Source: Rhizopus arrhizus | Lineage: Eukaryota; Mucoromycota; Mucoromycetes; Mucorales; Rhizopodaceae | Assembly: GCA_024220505.1 (NCBI GenBank) | Contig: JAKZZE010000011.1 | Location: forward strand, 620,001 to 684,000 | Length of the DNA stretch: 64,000 nucleotides | Direction of reading: 5' to 3' | Shown here: positions 43,791 to 57,905 of the stretch, piece after piece | How positions within the stretch are numbered: position 1 is the first letter of the stretch | Layout of the letters: every line of letters begins with the position of its first letter | Position numbers and translations under genes: made by a program | Notes under the pieces: generated by a model | Database searches by the model: none | What the model saw: the letters and a program-made list of their open reading frames with translations, nothing else | What the model was told of the DNA's origin: nothing

Positions 43791-46700
43791 AAAATAAAAT
43801 AAAAAAAAAAAAACAAGGAAAGAAGAAAAAAGGGGAGAAAGGAGGAAATAGACAGAAAATAAAAAAAGGGAACTTTTATAAACAAGATAGACTATGTACG
43901 CACTGATTTCATAAACCTTATTATTTTGTATCCAATCACTATTTAACGGAACATCGGTTCGACTGAAAGAGATGTTTTATAAAATAGTTACACAAGTTGT
44001 CAGTTATAACCAGACTCAACTCCGAAAAGTTTTTTTTTTTTTTTTTTTTTTTTTACCAAGACATTTTATTATGATTCTTATTAGTGCATATAAATGAATT
44101 TCTAAAAAAGTGAATAAGAATAAGGTTTAATCTATTTTTTCTTTTTTTTTATTACCTTCTTTGTTTATTCTACAAACGGAAAATAAAATAAAAAACGATG
44201 ACATATTCTATCCTAATTAAAAATCATGGGATTATGTTTAAGTTTTTGATGTGATACGGTGCACGAGCCTTCAAAAAAAAAAGTCCTTATTCCTTTTATA
44301 CTGTGTCAAGCATTGGGGGATCTAGAGCAAATAAATAAGCAGGTAAAGCAGCCCTTGATCAATGTTACACGATTTAAAGAAAGATGTCTGTGTAAAGTAC
44401 TAAAATAGTAATCATTACCCCACTTTGACTTGACATTTGGTTTATTTATATCCACTTTAAGGGGGTTTAAGGAGGCTGAAATAAGCAAAGAATATATAAT
44501 GTGCTTGTTACATACTTTCTTTTAATAAAAGAGTAATATTAATGATTATATCATCTTTCATTTATAGATGCACAAAAAGTTATGAAACACTGTCCGTGTA
44601 CAGTCTGTTTTTAGAAAGATATTTGTACAGTTCATGATAAAAAGTCACCCCATAAGCTTGTTTTTGTAACAAGGGAGAGGATCTGGTACCTTATTATGTC
44701 ATTTCCCAAAATAGACAATTGCAAATCCCTATTTCGGATCAGAAGCCTATCATCTCGGCTACATGTATTCTTTATTGAAATTGCGCAGTAATAAGAACGA
44801 TAAAAAGTCCTAGTGAACTTTATTTGAGTTGAATTTAGTTATACTTGAATCCACGTGAAAATATGAATGATGTTCATATTTTATACAACCTAAATGAACT
44901 ACAGAGAATACACAAATTATGGATATATAAAAGAAGAACAAAAAAAAGAGAAAGAGGGAAATGACAAGACTTTAGCTTTGTTCTCTTGCTCTCTTTTTCC
45001 CTATTAAAATAAAAGATGCAAAGAAAACCCTTCATTAAACGATCCAATTAAAATATGACAAACCACGTTTTTCTGTGTACATTTAATGTATTACATTCGT
45101 ATATTAAGTGTCAAACTGTAAGTGTTTCTTTTTTCTTTTTCACTACAAGGTAATACAGCTCAAACCGTGCACAAAAAATACCTCTTTCTCAATGTAATTT
45201 CACTATAACGAAATATTATAAACTGACAAGCTATAATTGAGAAAAATTTGGTTGAAATGTTAAAGTAGCTTTGTATTTATTCCTTATAATTAGGTAATCA
45301 ATAAATGTTCAAAGTTTGATAGATAATAGAAAAAAGGTACATTCACCACATTTTTTTTTTTTTGGATCAAAGTTGAATCCATCTCAGCTTGACATTCCCC
45401 TGAGTTTGTATTGGACGCATTTTTTCCAATACAAATTTACTCAGGGTTCTTTAATAAACAAAACGTCAAAAGATAGTTCAAGGTCAGGACACTTGTCAAA
45501 ATAGAAACTAAAATATCAAAACTTTTTTTAAAAAAAGTTATTTAATCGAATGACAAGAAGGATTTCTTTATTATTTTCATATATTACCTATAGTCATTGG
45601 TGAACAAACTGACTCGAATAAAATATATGGATGCCGACCTAAAAAAAACTTGCTTTTTAAACATTGAGAAAAGAATCATTCTAAAACCTAACTTAAATTC
45701 TTGCAAGAAAGCTATAATTTCTATAACAAGTATATGTAATTAGCCTTTTAAAATAACGTAAATTCATTTTGTTTTACACCTAAGCATTCAAGAATAAGAA
45801 AATATTTTGAAAAGTGATTACTAAAAAAGAGAAGCTTCCTTTTAGGAAAAAGACACATTATTTATAAAATATACTTGAAAGATTTACGATGAGACAGTAG
45901 TTGACGTGATGTAGCATTAAAAGAAAGAAATATCTTTCATCCCCTCTCTTTTCCATTTGTAGCACTCACAAATGTTCTTGTTTGCCTCAACATCCTATCC
46001 CGTGCGACGTCTTCCTCTTCTTTCTCTGAGATGTTTTTTTTTTTTTTTTTTCAGTTGTACCAAAAGGCAGTTTATTCAATCAAACTATCGACTTTTTTTT
46101 ATTGATCCTTTTAGACACATGTCATTTGATCATGCGAAAAAAAGAAGAAAAATAAAAAAAAAAAGTCTATTTTGTATATACTAAAATGCCCCTTTTTGAA
46201 AATATTCCCAGTAGAAAAAGACCCTTTTTTCATTATAATAAAATATTTAACCGTAAAAACAAACTCCTCTCTCAAGTATGTCGGATATCTCCGGCTTTTG
46301 CAAATGAAACAGGAACACCCGAAAAGTTGTACAGAAAGTCTGTTCGTTTTTTACTAATAATAGCTTTGTGTAAGGCAAAAGAGAAAGAGAGAGAGAATGG
46401 AGCTTTGATGGTAAAGAGTTGAAGAGAGATGTGTGAAACAAAAAAAAAAAAAAACTCTTTTATATCAAGCTTTCTTTTTAACATAATCCTGATCTGTTGT
46501 TTGTGATAATGAATGATCTGTGAGAGAAGTCAGATAAAGACGAGATGTCATATTTGAATAAGGAAAGAAAAAAGAATTCCTTTTTTAGTTAGTTTGTTCC
46601 TGATTATTCAAGTACCCTTGAAGACTCATCGCAAAGAAAATAAACTAAATTTAAAAGGTATAAATAATATTTAATAATCCTATCAATTGAAACACCACTC

Positions 46701-47923
46701 TCTTTGATATTTATTTATTAAACAGTGCTTTTTTTTTTCTGGCTCAAAGAGAAAGATTCGGAAAATTCTTTTGTGAGTTTATCTATTCTATACTCAAAAA
46801 GACGCATCTCCGCCGCATAAAAACTGATACTTCTTCCTTGCTCATATAAAAGCTATTTCTATAGTCATTCAAATAGTCTGTATTACTCTTTGCATTTGAA
46901 GACAACTAAAAAAATTGGGGAATATTCTATCTTTGTAGTGACATTCACTGAAGCTTTTGTTTTACAGCGTACCAAAGCTTTGGTTCAAAAGACTAAAAAA
47001 AAAAAAAAAAAAAAAAACATAAAATATCTCCGCTTAAGGGAGCCATATGAGATTGACACCCAAAGATACTTTCAGTGAATATCAATCTTTTAAACTTGTG
47101 CTATTCCTGATCTGCAAGTATGTAAAATAAGGTGGAGTTATGTTGATGTTAAGCAAGGTCTCGAAATATCGTTATCGAAAGTGATATTACTATATTCATA
47201 AAGTACACCATAAACAAAAAAACAAAAACAAAAAAAAAAAAAAAAAAAAAAACGAAACTCAAGACCTAATCGTTATAATCTTTGAATGATTGTGCCCAGG
47301 ATTTGTCAGGTGAAGGGGTGGTATGATAAGTTGCCCCTTAATTTTGATAGTCAATTGAACGATGTTATTTAACTCAGTTGTCAAAAGGCGTATCTTGAGG
47401 TGACGTATATCAGATGATGTCGTTGTGAACCAGAGGATTGGCTAAGCATGTAGTCTGTGACTCCTTCATGTTTTCATGTTCTCCTTTTTTAGCTTATGAG
47501 CCTTTTAGAAGTTGCAGTTGAATATCTATGTCAGCAGGTTGTTTCATTGCTATTATAATCTTTTTTTATGGATTTTAAAAATCTAGGCAGTGTTCCTTAA
47601 ATCCCAGTGACCATGGCAACTGAGCGTTCATCTACTGCTTGTTTATAACGGAAGGTTTCTATAACAAAGCAGCTGCTTATATACATTTTGGATGCTGTTT
47701 TTGTTCTTAAAGAAATTGCGTACATTTTTGTTTGTTTACTACATAGCAAAGATGGTTAGTTTATTGTTGAAAGTGACTGTAGAAAGATGCGAATTTAATA
47801 AATAAACGATCCATGTAACAAAGTACAAAAGAAAAAGAGTGAGAATGCAGCATAGAGTGAATAAATAAACGAATGAGAGAAACAAGCCAGTTGTCCTTAT
47901 TTTATTTTAATATATTTTTCTCT
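43791..47923. other. 4.1-kb gene-free stretch
   Basis: No convincing coding region, tRNA or TE relic was found on either strand. Contents include T runs (44031-44054, 46027-46051), an imperfect hairpin at 45398-45446, a perfect 14-nt palindrome ACCAAAGCTTTGGT (46971-46984) and an A run near 47229-47252. It separates the bHLH and C2H2 regulators. Confidence 0.55.
45398..45446. repeat. Imperfect inverted repeat (hairpin)
   Basis: CCCTGAGTTTGTATTGGA (45398-45415) pairs with TCCAATACAAATTTACTCAGGG (shown in parts: TCCAATACAAA at 45425-45435, CTCAGGG at 45440-45446), with a 3-nt bulge and a 9-nt loop. It could be a MITE-like remnant or an RNA hairpin. Confidence 0.7.
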
Positions 47924-48526
47924 TTACAAATCCTTGCTTGTCTTTCGGTGTGTTCTGATATGTTGATTTAAATTATCTGAGCGAGCAAACTTCTTTTGAC
48001 AACTGCTATAAGGGCAAACATAAGGTCTTTCCTGTGTATGAATAGAACGCATATGACGCTTGACATGTTCTTGACGACCAAATAATTTACCGCATTCTTT
48101 GAATTCACAAAGAAATGTTTTTTCTTCAAGTACCTTGTTCTTGTTGTGCTTTTTCTTTTCAATCTTTGCTTTTGGTTTTTTTATATTCTTCTTGGGTACA
48201 TCTGAGAAGGTAGATAGTTCTTCATCAAAAGTGGGAACCAGGGCAGGTGAAGAAGCTTCGGAGCATGCACCAAAATAATCGTTAGTAGGAATACTTTCTG
48301 AACAAGATGATGCTGAACCATAGGGTGAATTGATTGTTGCATTAGAATAGGTGGCAAATGGATCGTAAATTGAATAATTGAAGTCTGGAAGATGGCTTAA
48401 TAAACTTCTTGACTTGTCATAGAACATTTTGTTTTTATCATCCATAGACTCATTAAACCAAGAAAGAACAGGGCCAGCCCAAGGCAGATTAGGGTGAATG
48501 TTATTAGTAGAGTGGTTATTAAACAT
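47924..48526 (-). CDS. C2H2 zinc-finger transcription factor (Msn2/Seb1-like)
   Basis: A single exon of 200 aa. Two adjacent C2H2 fingers close the protein: C140/C145/H158/H163 and C171/C176/H189/H193, with helix sequences [14 protein letters not shown] and [13 protein letters not shown]. This finger pair matches the Msn2/4-Com2-Seb1 class of fungal stress regulators, which recognise AGGGG. A basic stretch (110-131) may be a nuclear signal. The N-terminal region is Ser/Asn-rich. The presence of only one gene within about 6 kb suggests long flanking control regions. Confidence 0.88.
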   Translation of the reverse strand: MFNNHSTNNIHPNLPWAGPVLSWFNESMDDKNKMFYDKSRSLLSHLPDFNYSIYDPFATYSNATINSPYGSASSCSESIPTNDYFGACSEASSPALVPTFDEELSTFSDVPKKNIKKPKAKIEKKKHNKNKVLEEKTFLCEFKECGKLFGRQEHVKRHMRSIHTQERPYVCPYSSCQKKFARSDNLNQHIRTHRKTSKDL

Positions 48527-49733
48527 TTTTTTTTAAAAATAAATAGCTTTATGAATATAAAGAAAAAGAAGAAAAGGATAGTCATTTATATATGCAAAAA
48601 GTATTGTTTTGATTTCTTTGTTGAATTTAAATCTTATTTTGTTCGCATAAACATAACGGAAAGTGAGAGAACGTATTCCGATAGTTTCATTATTCACTGC
48701 TTCTCACCAAAGGGGGTGTGTGAATTATATTAAATGATCGACTTGACAAACTTCGCTACTTTATTCTGAATAATTAATTTCTACACAGTCAATTGCATGT
48801 GTATTACAGAGATAAGCAAGAGCCTTTCTTTCCCGACTATAGCTCTTAATTTTACTATAACAAATAACGTGTATAAACATTTACTAACTTTATTAGTGGT
48901 CTATCCTTAAAAGTATTTTCTTTTTTTTTTAAAAAAAAAAGAAACGATCAAATACAATACAATCTAAGGTTTATCTGACTTCAATAGTATTTCATTGCCT
49001 CTTTTTTATTTCCATACATTCCATAAAATTATTACAACTAAAGAATATGTATGTATATAAATATGCTTTGGCTATAAACAAAGGATCAACATACATATTT
49101 CATGTATCTGAAGTACAAAAAGGTGATATAAGTAAAATGGCTATATAATCATTTGGGTACAGCCAATTTAATAAAATATGATTTTATATTCCAATGGTAT
49201 GCTATGAGTTGGATGTCTATCAAAGCTACTGTTATTTTGTTTATAAACAAACTGTTAATCTGTGTACCTTTTTTTTTTTTTCTAATATAAAATCTCTATT
49301 CTGAGATACAATGCTGCATGAATAAACAATCAAATAACAAATTTGAATGACTCACATGGCTGTAAATATTCACATAGTCATCACCAAACTATTGAATAAG
49401 AGTTCCTTTCTTCAAAATAATCATAGCAAAAAAAAAAAAAAAAAAAAAAATATATACTAAATTAATTTATTGCTACTGTATCAAAAGTAGGTAAATGAAT
49501 ACCCAAGACATTTGTGTCTCCTTTGTAAATCATCTTACAAATAAGATAAAATAAAATAAAGAAAATAAATATGACAGATGATCATTTTGTACGTGTAACA
49601 AGTGCATCGTGTAGTAAGTAGTATTGTTAAGCATATTTTTATTATTACTAATGTTATTGATTTAATTATGTGAATTAATAAAGCAAAAGAGAGAGAAAAA
49701 AACAAAACAAAAAAAAAGAATCAAGATTTATGG
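48527..49733. other. Intergenic, 1.2 kb
   Basis: Upstream of the C2H2 gene and downstream of DOP1. AT-rich, with A/T runs (48920-48941, 49430-49450). No gene is seen. Confidence 0.5.
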
Positions 49734-52700
49734 CTACGTTTCATTGACAGTCGTATCCATATCGCCATCCAACATATCATTCAGCAAAAGGCTTTCAATA
49801 AAGGGTAGATCAGGTTTGGCCAATGTAAATAGAGACTGATATACATAGAGACCGACTTGTTCAATAAAGAAAGAAAGTTGATGAACGGATCCTATAGTGC
49901 GCACTGTCAGCATGGGGCGTCTCAAAGACCCTGAGGAAGGTGTGGTGGACTCTATTAATGAAATAGCAGAAACATCCTAGCAGATAATTAATATTATGAA
50001 ATAAAATATAGTTTTTTTCTTACCATTGGGTTTGGAATAGCCGACATTTTTTCGCTCAGTAACTCTAGGATCGGTGTTGGTCCGATTTCAGGGCGCTTAA
50101 TGAGTGTTTCGACTGTATCTCGAATAAAGATCCATTGATATCTATTACGAGTTAATATAAAGAGATTTCACTGTTGTATTCTAACTTACATTTGGAAGGA
50201 GTCCAATTCTAAAGTACATAAAAGGTCTAGAAATTTACATCCGGCTAAAGCAATCTGTGCTTCCTCCGGTCGATAATCAAAATCATTATAAACAAATGAG
50301 TTGAATAATCTCATCTACAAGCACTATTAAAATGTTGCGATAAATAAACAAATATTACTTACCAATTCAGTAATTAGTACTGGCCAGAAATTCATGAGAT
50401 GCTTTTGAGAAAAACGAACAAGCATAATTCGTAAACATAAATAAATTTCTATATGCACCATTTCCCCATGTTCTAATTTTAGTAATTCTACAATCTTTTC
50501 TTGAATGACAGGCAACTGTGGTACATATTGATCCACTGTGCCCGCAAATAGTACAAATGATAATCGACGTAGATTAAGTGCTCCATTAAGTGTCTCTTGG
50601 TCTTTATTTGAAAAGAAGGTAGTTGATGGAGAAATGGTTATTCGGCTCATAAGTTCAGTAAATCTTTCTTTCTCTATAGAAAAGGCTGTTTGAATCACTG
50701 TCTTCCATTTTTTAGCGGTTACTGCGTTCATGTAAAAGAATCGGTTATCAATAAACACATCCCACACTTCTTTTCTCCAAGTTTTGTAAGTGAATGGCAT
50801 ATATGCCATTTCACATAACTGATTAAGAATCACTGTACTTCTACTATGTTTGATTATTAGAGGGGTGTACGACATTTACAAAAATAATATGTGTCTTACG
50901 TTTTTGATTTAAGGGAGGGTACAATGACATAGTAAACTAGATTATTCAAAAGAGAATTGATCTTATCATTGTCGCCCACCAATTTTCGAAGCTTTGGAAT
51001 CACTCGATTAGCAAGATACTGGTTTATTTGGTTGATCAGCCCATCTTCCCTTGTCTTCCAGCTTGCCTTCTTTTCCAGGTCAGAAACATTACTTGTCGAT
51101 AAATTCTTTTCTTCTGTGAATGTTGAGTCTGCTGTATGAATCGAAGAACCGTCATCCGTTGCACTTTCATCATAGACTGTCGTAGGACGTCTCATCCATA
51201 GGCTCTGGTCCAACGCTTTACCTGCAATCAAGATACAGTAATCTACACAGCGCTGATACAAGTCTTGAGCATCTCTTCGAATCCGGCGATCCTTTTCATA
51301 TCCTTCCGAAAGACTCAATTCTTCCAATGCAACTGTTAAAAATCGCATCAAACCCGGTAAAAATGCCTTGAAAGTACTCGCTTGAGAAAGGTAATCTTTG
51401 GCAAATGAATGAATAATTGGCCATAAAATAATTACTGATTCTGGCTTCCTCATATATCCACAATAAATCTCTGCGAATCTTAATAAAGAAGTATCTGTTC
51501 TATTGAAGACAATAATTAAGTTAAATTTGTGAATATTTTAAAAGAGTAGTTTACTCACAATTTTCCTAATCTCAAAATCCTTCGTCTCCTATTATGATAC
51601 GTTCCCGGTGTTCTTTGTCTGATACTGTCTAATAAAATAGAAATAATATGCTCTGGTGTGCTTGAAGGGGTTGCTGATAAAACATCTAGTGGAAGATAAT
51701 CAAAAGCCTTTTCATCCATTTGCTGCTGTTCCAACTCTAATGCTAAAGGGTTCTCAATAAAAAAGATTTCTGTAAATGCCTCCACAAAATCCACGGTCGA
51801 ATATCGGAATAACCTTTCAAATATGGCTTCCAGTCTGCCCTTTGTTTGATCTGCTGCATAAGAGAAACTGTGTAAAATAGCTTCTACTTTTGCATTCCCC
51901 AAGGATTGAGTTATTTCTTGTGTCCATTCAGGCTTTCTGAATACTTTCCAAACGTCCAACAAAATATGAAAAATGACAGGTAACTGATACAATATAACAT
52001 CCCTTGGCTTGCATGAAAAGTAAGAACCCACTCTTTTCTCTAGTATTTAAATACTTTTTTTTCATACCTTTTCATACTTTTGACTTTCGTGAACAAATTG
52101 AGCAAAGCCAGACAATCCTGAATTTTCAGATAATTGAGGAATTGGCATATCGCATGCACTGTTGATAAACCAATCTTCGCTCACATTCTTCTCTGTCAAG
52201 CAAAACATGATAATTTTTTCAAGACTTGATAGCAAAATTAGCATTTCTTTTTCTGCTGCTTCCGAAGATATACACGCGCTAGGTTTTTCATGAATAGTGA
52301 TATTAATCACACTACATCGGAGATGGGTCTGATGACAGACACAAATAAGTATGGGCACGATCATATGTTGAAATCCATGCTTAATACATGGTAACACGGC
52401 CGATAAGAAGTCTGTCCAATGTGGCAACATGCTTCGATTACTAGGTAGCGTGAATGCATCTATCACAGTTTTGACAAAGAGGTCTGAACAGGACTGAGCA
52501 AGTAAAATAGCCTCATTCGTCTCATTTTCAACTTTGTTTGTTTCGCTTTCTGTAGATAGTTTTCTTTGATGCTCTCTTGCATGATAAGCATTTGCTGATG
52601 TAATGGCTAAAGTGGAATGCAGTAAATGAAGTAGCTTTTGTTGTAGGTCAAATTCTTTAGTTGTGACGCAGAACAATAACTTATTTAAACAGCCGATTTG

Positions 52701-55700
52701 TACTTTTTCTATGAGTTGAACATTCATATGATCCAGCTTCGATACGATAAGGTAAAGAAGATCAATAGCATGTAGTTGTATACTACGAATGCTATTAGGT
52801 GTAAGGTGATTATTGTTAGATTCGCTTTCCAAATATCTAGATTAAGAAGAAACTTTCAGTAAATAGAAAATATGCCTCTTTATGCATTATAACCTTATGG
52901 CAGTAAGCACCAAAACATCCAAAAAAGTAAGTGTAGTATCAGTAATATTCGCCTCAAATAAGGATGTCTGAACTGCTTTAGATATAGAGCCTTCAGGATC
53001 AATAAAATGATTTTTACAGTCCTTGAGCGCATTTTGGCCACCAAACTGAAAGAGATGAGTTAAAAGAGTGAATATGTAATCTACAATTTCTGTATCAAAT
53101 GGCTTGATGTATAAAAAATAAGCAATCTCGGTTGCCTTTGGCTGTTGGTTCTTTAATAGTTGATACTTCCATTCAATTTGTAGTGTAGTAGGCTGACGTA
53201 TCACTTTTTTATTAAGTAAAGTCAAGATGAACGGCTCCAACACACGAACATAGCTTTTCAAGTAGGATCGAACCCAGCTTTCACCTATTCTCTTCTTTAG
53301 TGCACAATCACTGAGCAAATCGAGTATGAGCATCATGGGCCTTGAAAATGTCAGGCTAGCTTCAGGTATACTCTCAGACAATTCCCAAATGATACCAAAT
53401 TTTTCGTAACTCTCTGTGTTCTCTTGGTGAATGAGAAAGTTAGAAACAATGGTCTCTACTTGATGAGGATGTGAGACATGAACAACAAGCCATATGAGCT
53501 CCACTGTTCGCATGTGAAGTAGTTGTGTGGAAGGCGATAAGAACGACCAAAGTTTATCCATGACTTTTTTAACCTGTGATGCATCTTTCAGGATAGAGAT
53601 GTCCACAAAGCGTTTTCGTTTGATTAACTGAATAAGAGTCGTTAAACTGGTATTAACTAGTCCAAAAGCGTGCACTTGCTGACTACAATTCAATAATGCC
53701 TTAGTGAGAGCATGATTGACAGTGAATGAGTGATCTGCGAATTTTGACATATGGTTTATGGCTGTGCAAGTATTTAATAATACACGCTCCAGATAGTGTT
53801 CTATATGTTTTAGTCGCTTTCCTTCCGCACCTACATCGATGCCGTTCAATGGGTCTTCAGGAAGTATAATATAGCTGTCCATAAATTCAATCAGAAACTT
53901 GATCAAGTTGTCTGTCACCTCTTTCACAAGCACTGAGCCACGCAGAGGCTCAAACTCAGGTCTTTTCTGTAACTGGAACTGTATAGACTGCTTCATGTGC
54001 TGACTTGATAAATCACCCTCCTCTTCATTGTGAGTTTCCTTTGTATCCTCTTCTTCTGGAACGCCATCTATCTGCTGCTGGAGGTTTTGATAGCCGTAAT
54101 ACTCTCGCGTGTAATCTAATACATTCATACTTGAATCAAACTGTCTTCCGTGGCCAGGCGTATGTTCCTTGAGGAATATGGCTTCTGGTAATTGTTCAAG
54201 CAGAGTCAAGATAAGATAGAGACATTCATCAACTTGTGACAAAATGTCAATAAATGCAGGATTTTTTAAAGAATCTTGCAATTTCTTTGTCATCACAGCT
54301 AATAGCAAAGGGAAATGCATTTGCTGTATTTCATCATCAGTAAGTTTGAATGACGTTAAGGCGAATTTGACAAGTTTCAAGTTTTCTAACGCATTAGGTA
54401 GTTTGTTGGAAGGGAAATATGTATCTATGCATTCAAATAGTTTCATACAAATCAAGTAAGGTTCCATCATATCCATCCACATATTAGCAGATTGCATAAC
54501 GTCAGCGCTCGATTGTGCTTTGTGAAGGCTGACAAGTGAATCCATAAAAATGCTGTTTACAATAGGCTGACCCATTTCTGACTTATCCATCAAAGAAATA
54601 AGAATCTTGTAAGGCTTCTGCAAGTTATTTTGCTCCTGATGAAGCATACTGCGCATTGCCTGTGTTGCTGCCTTTTCTGCAAATGAGTTAAAATAAACAA
54701 TTTGCGTCTGTATCGACCCTTCTGAGCCTAATAACCAAGCATACAATCGTCTATTAAGTGACATATCCTTCCTTAACACAATGCCTAATGCTGCTTTCAT
54801 TAGAATAACAAGATCGTCATGGGGTACCATTCGATGCTTTAATACAAAATTTTGAACAAGTAACTCCAATAAACCTCGTTGAACTAGCAGTTGATGATCA
54901 TTTAATGTTGCTGAAAATGCGCGTATCATCAAGCTCACATTCTCTTTTCCTCCTAAAACAACAGCTACATCCTCTCTATCAGTAATTTTTGGTAATTTTC
55001 GTAATAAATAGTTGAGGATTGCAGGCCTTAAACCAGGATTACTGATCATAACCAGCCATACACAAGAATAAAAAAATGGCAACTCTACTGTCTCTGATAA
55101 TCTTTCAATCAACGCAACAACCTACCCAAATCATTTTAATAATGCCTCATTTGACTAACACTTTCCTTCTTCGTTACTTTATCAAAATATTCACTTCCTT
55201 CTTCTTCCAAGGCAGGCGAAAGGGCAATAATAAATCCACGTATAGCAGGTCGCAATCGTCCTTTCAAAGGAAAATAGTAATTTTCGAAAATCGTTAATAA
55301 TTGTGGCTAAATAAACCTCTTAGTTTCTTTTCCCCTAAAAGAAAAAAATTGGCGCAACACTGCTTTTTTCTAGGAAGAACATACCTTAACGTGTGTTGCT
55401 GCAAATTGTACAAAAGGAAATAAACCAGTTGACCACAGTGCAAGATCATCGGCTAGTTGATCCAACTAAAAAAAACAACTGAATAAGTATTTTTTTTTCA
55501 TGTGTGTACATATAACGAACCCCAATTGTCTTCAATATAAAAGCATATACTTCTAAAGTTTTCTGGTGTACACCAGCGGGAAATCCTGGGTTTAAACATT
55601 GTGCTAATCTCTTGGCAACAAGTTGTTTACGTGGAATAACAGGAAACTGAGGATAAGCTTGAAATGACTATAAATGAAATAAATAAGCTGCTCTGAAGGT

Positions 55701-56007
55701 AAAAAGACACGTATGTTTACTTTTAACAATCGACCAAGAAAGGAGATGATATCGGCCCATTCATAAACTGCATCGAACGACTGCAAATTCTTTTCAACAA
55801 GTTGTACATATTTACGAAATCTCGGGTCGTTTTGATAATCTAAAAGAGGTTTTAAGTTTGACAATTAAGCAAATTGAAAGCTTGTTGAATTTTACTCTGC
55901 TCTTTTGATGTTTGACCTAATGAAAAAAAAAAAGTGGTAAGTTTATTGGCAACAACATAATGTCAATAGAATGTGCGTATTTATTTACTTTTGATAGAGA
56001 TATCCAT
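49734..56007 (-). CDS. DOP1: Dopey family protein Dop1 (about 1,700 aa, many exons)
   Basis: ATG 56007 begins MDISIK. The conserved Dopey N-terminal domain follows (QNDPRFRKYVQLVEKNLQSF, YEWADIISFLGRLLK, CLNPGFPAGVHQKTLEVY). The largest exon is about 55118-52884 (ETVELPFFYSCVWLVMISNP). Further exons lie at about 52832-52062, 52031-51555, 51453-50895 and 50875-50343, with several short ones to the stop at 49734. C-terminal blocks (WRKEVWDVFIDNRFF, YVPQLPVIQEKIVEL, DYRPEEAQIALAGCKFLDLL) are also typical. Dop1 works with Mon2 in Golgi-endosome traffic and flippase sorting. No in-frame lesion was noticed. Exact boundaries of the small exons were not all resolved. Confidence 0.9.
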
Positions 56008-56128
56008 ATTCTTTTCTTCTAAATGACTCAATTCATGAAATGAAAAAAAAGGAGAAAAAAAAAAGTAAAGTAAGGGATGTAACCAAAAAGTCTATTTTAT
56101 TACAAAAGGAGAAACTCCGATTTGGGAA

Positions 56129-57699
56129 TTAAAATTGATGTGTTCTCTTCTTTTTACCAACTCTCTTCTTGGACGAATTTGGGTTCTTTCGTCCATAGCC
56201 AATAGTGTCTGTACCAAACATATTATTTGTTATTTCTCTTGTGTCTGTCTTTCCATATAAAGGAATAAAATCGGGATCAAACATATCGACTACCGCCTTC
56301 TTCTTTCTAAATTGATTTGCTTTGATAAATTCACGTTGATCTTCTCTAAGCACGATATTGTTGTGTTTACGTCCGCCTTTAGGGGGTGGAATATCGTATT
56401 TAGTGCCTCTTAATCTATACTGGAAGTTCTTTTTCAAGTGATATTGAATCTCTCCCTTACTGTTAGTACTGCATGTCACACGTTGAAGTGTAGCATTTCC
56501 ACACTTTGGACAAAATTTCTTTTCCAAATCATTTGTAACACTATTAAATAGTTCAATAACTTGCTTTCCATCAAATCTAAATATCTTACGTAAAACAGGC
56601 ATGGCATCTCATAACTGAATTTCTAATCTTTTTGACTCGATAACCTCCTGAAGAAACCAAATTCAAATTCATTTGCAACAAAACGTTTTGCATAGCAAAA
56701 TCTGCTGTCATACAACCAACTGTCACCGTTTCTGTTTGACGCAATTCTTCAGGTGTCACACCAATCTCACTTGCTTTATACTCATCCACATTTTCAGGTG
56801 TAATCCATTCTCCACCATCCTCATCTTCTTCATCCTCTCCATCTTCAATAAAAGGAATACCTTCTGATGAAGTTACTTGCTCAAGTACATCTTTCTGTGC
56901 ATTGGCCTCTTCTTCCGTTGTTTGTCCCTCTTTGATTTCTGCTGTTTGTTTACTGTCACTTTGTCTGAATTCTTCTGCATTGTCTTTGGATTCATCCTTT
57001 AACATAAATTCTTCTTCTTTGACAGGTTCCTTCACAGTCATTTCTTGCACTTTCTTCGTCAGCTGGTTAACATTGTGGTACTTGTTGGATTTCTTTTTAG
57101 TGGTGGCCACTTCCCATCCATCTTCATCAACAATCTTTTTTGGTGCAGGATTTTTAATATATGATTTGGGTGGTGGTGCATTAGGAAGTGCGCCTGTAGG
57201 TCTTGTCTAGGAATATGCTTTAATCATAAAATAAGAGACAGGAAAGAAAATCAGCTTACTATGAGAGGTTCTTTACGAATATTAATTTCTCCATTCTCTC
57301 TTTTCTCAAGTGTATAAGTAAGAGCAAGAACTTTTAAATCAGGAACAGAGAGCACACCATAATCACCTGTCTTCTTTGAAAATTCAATCACTTTATTTTA
57401 AAATATTAGTCCCACTTCTTTTTTATTCATTACAGTCTTTATAATTGACTTGTTCTTTTACCTGCTTTCATGGCTTCTTCGGAAGGGTTCATAAGTTTCA
57501 ATTCAAAAGGTAATCTTGATAAGAATTCTCTAGAATGAGCACTTCTTACTTCAGTGAGAACTTCAGGACAAGTGTAAAATTCTTCTGCCAAAGGTCGGAT
57601 TGATGTACCGTTAATAATAGCATTTGTATCAACTACAATACATTTTAAGGCTGGTTTTGTTGTTACTGCTATAGCAGTAGTAGAAACTAATTCAGACAT
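56129..57699 (-). CDS. NOB1: Nob1, 20S pre-rRNA D-site endonuclease
   Basis: Four exons: 57699-57462, 57390-57260, 57206-56590 and 56540-56129, giving 465 aa. The PIN domain starts CIVVDTNAIINGT (catalytic D24, further acid in CPEVLTEV). A long acidic low-complexity insert is followed by the zinc ribbon C324-H-A-C327 ... C339-P-K-C342 and a basic C terminus (KKRVGKKKRTHQF). Nob1 cleaves the 3' end of 18S rRNA in late 40S maturation. The 49-nt intron between the two Cys pairs is open in one frame and looks like an alternative exon (ATG at 56602), but splicing gives the canonical CHACFTVTNDLEKKFCPKC. It lies 120 nt from DOP1, same strand. Confidence 0.93.
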
Positions 57700-57905
57700 T
57701 TTTGCTTAAAAGTAAAAAAAGCTTCTTTTTTTTTTTGCAATAAAAAGAAAAATAGTCATGGTCACAAAAGAGTCACAGAGCTTAATGCAGCCAAATGATG
57801 ACAAATATCGTCTGTTTTTACCAAGAATGATTGTTTCGTCTGCCTTGACAGAGAAAGGATGGTTATAGTATATATTTTTAATGCAAATCATTTATTTAAT
57901 TTAGC

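Noticed and set aside
56540..56602. Start of a separate gene at ATG 56602 downstream of the NOB1 PIN part
   Set aside because: Removing the 49-nt GTAAGA...AATAG intron (56589-56541) joins the two frames and restores the standard CxxC...CxxC zinc ribbon of Nob1.
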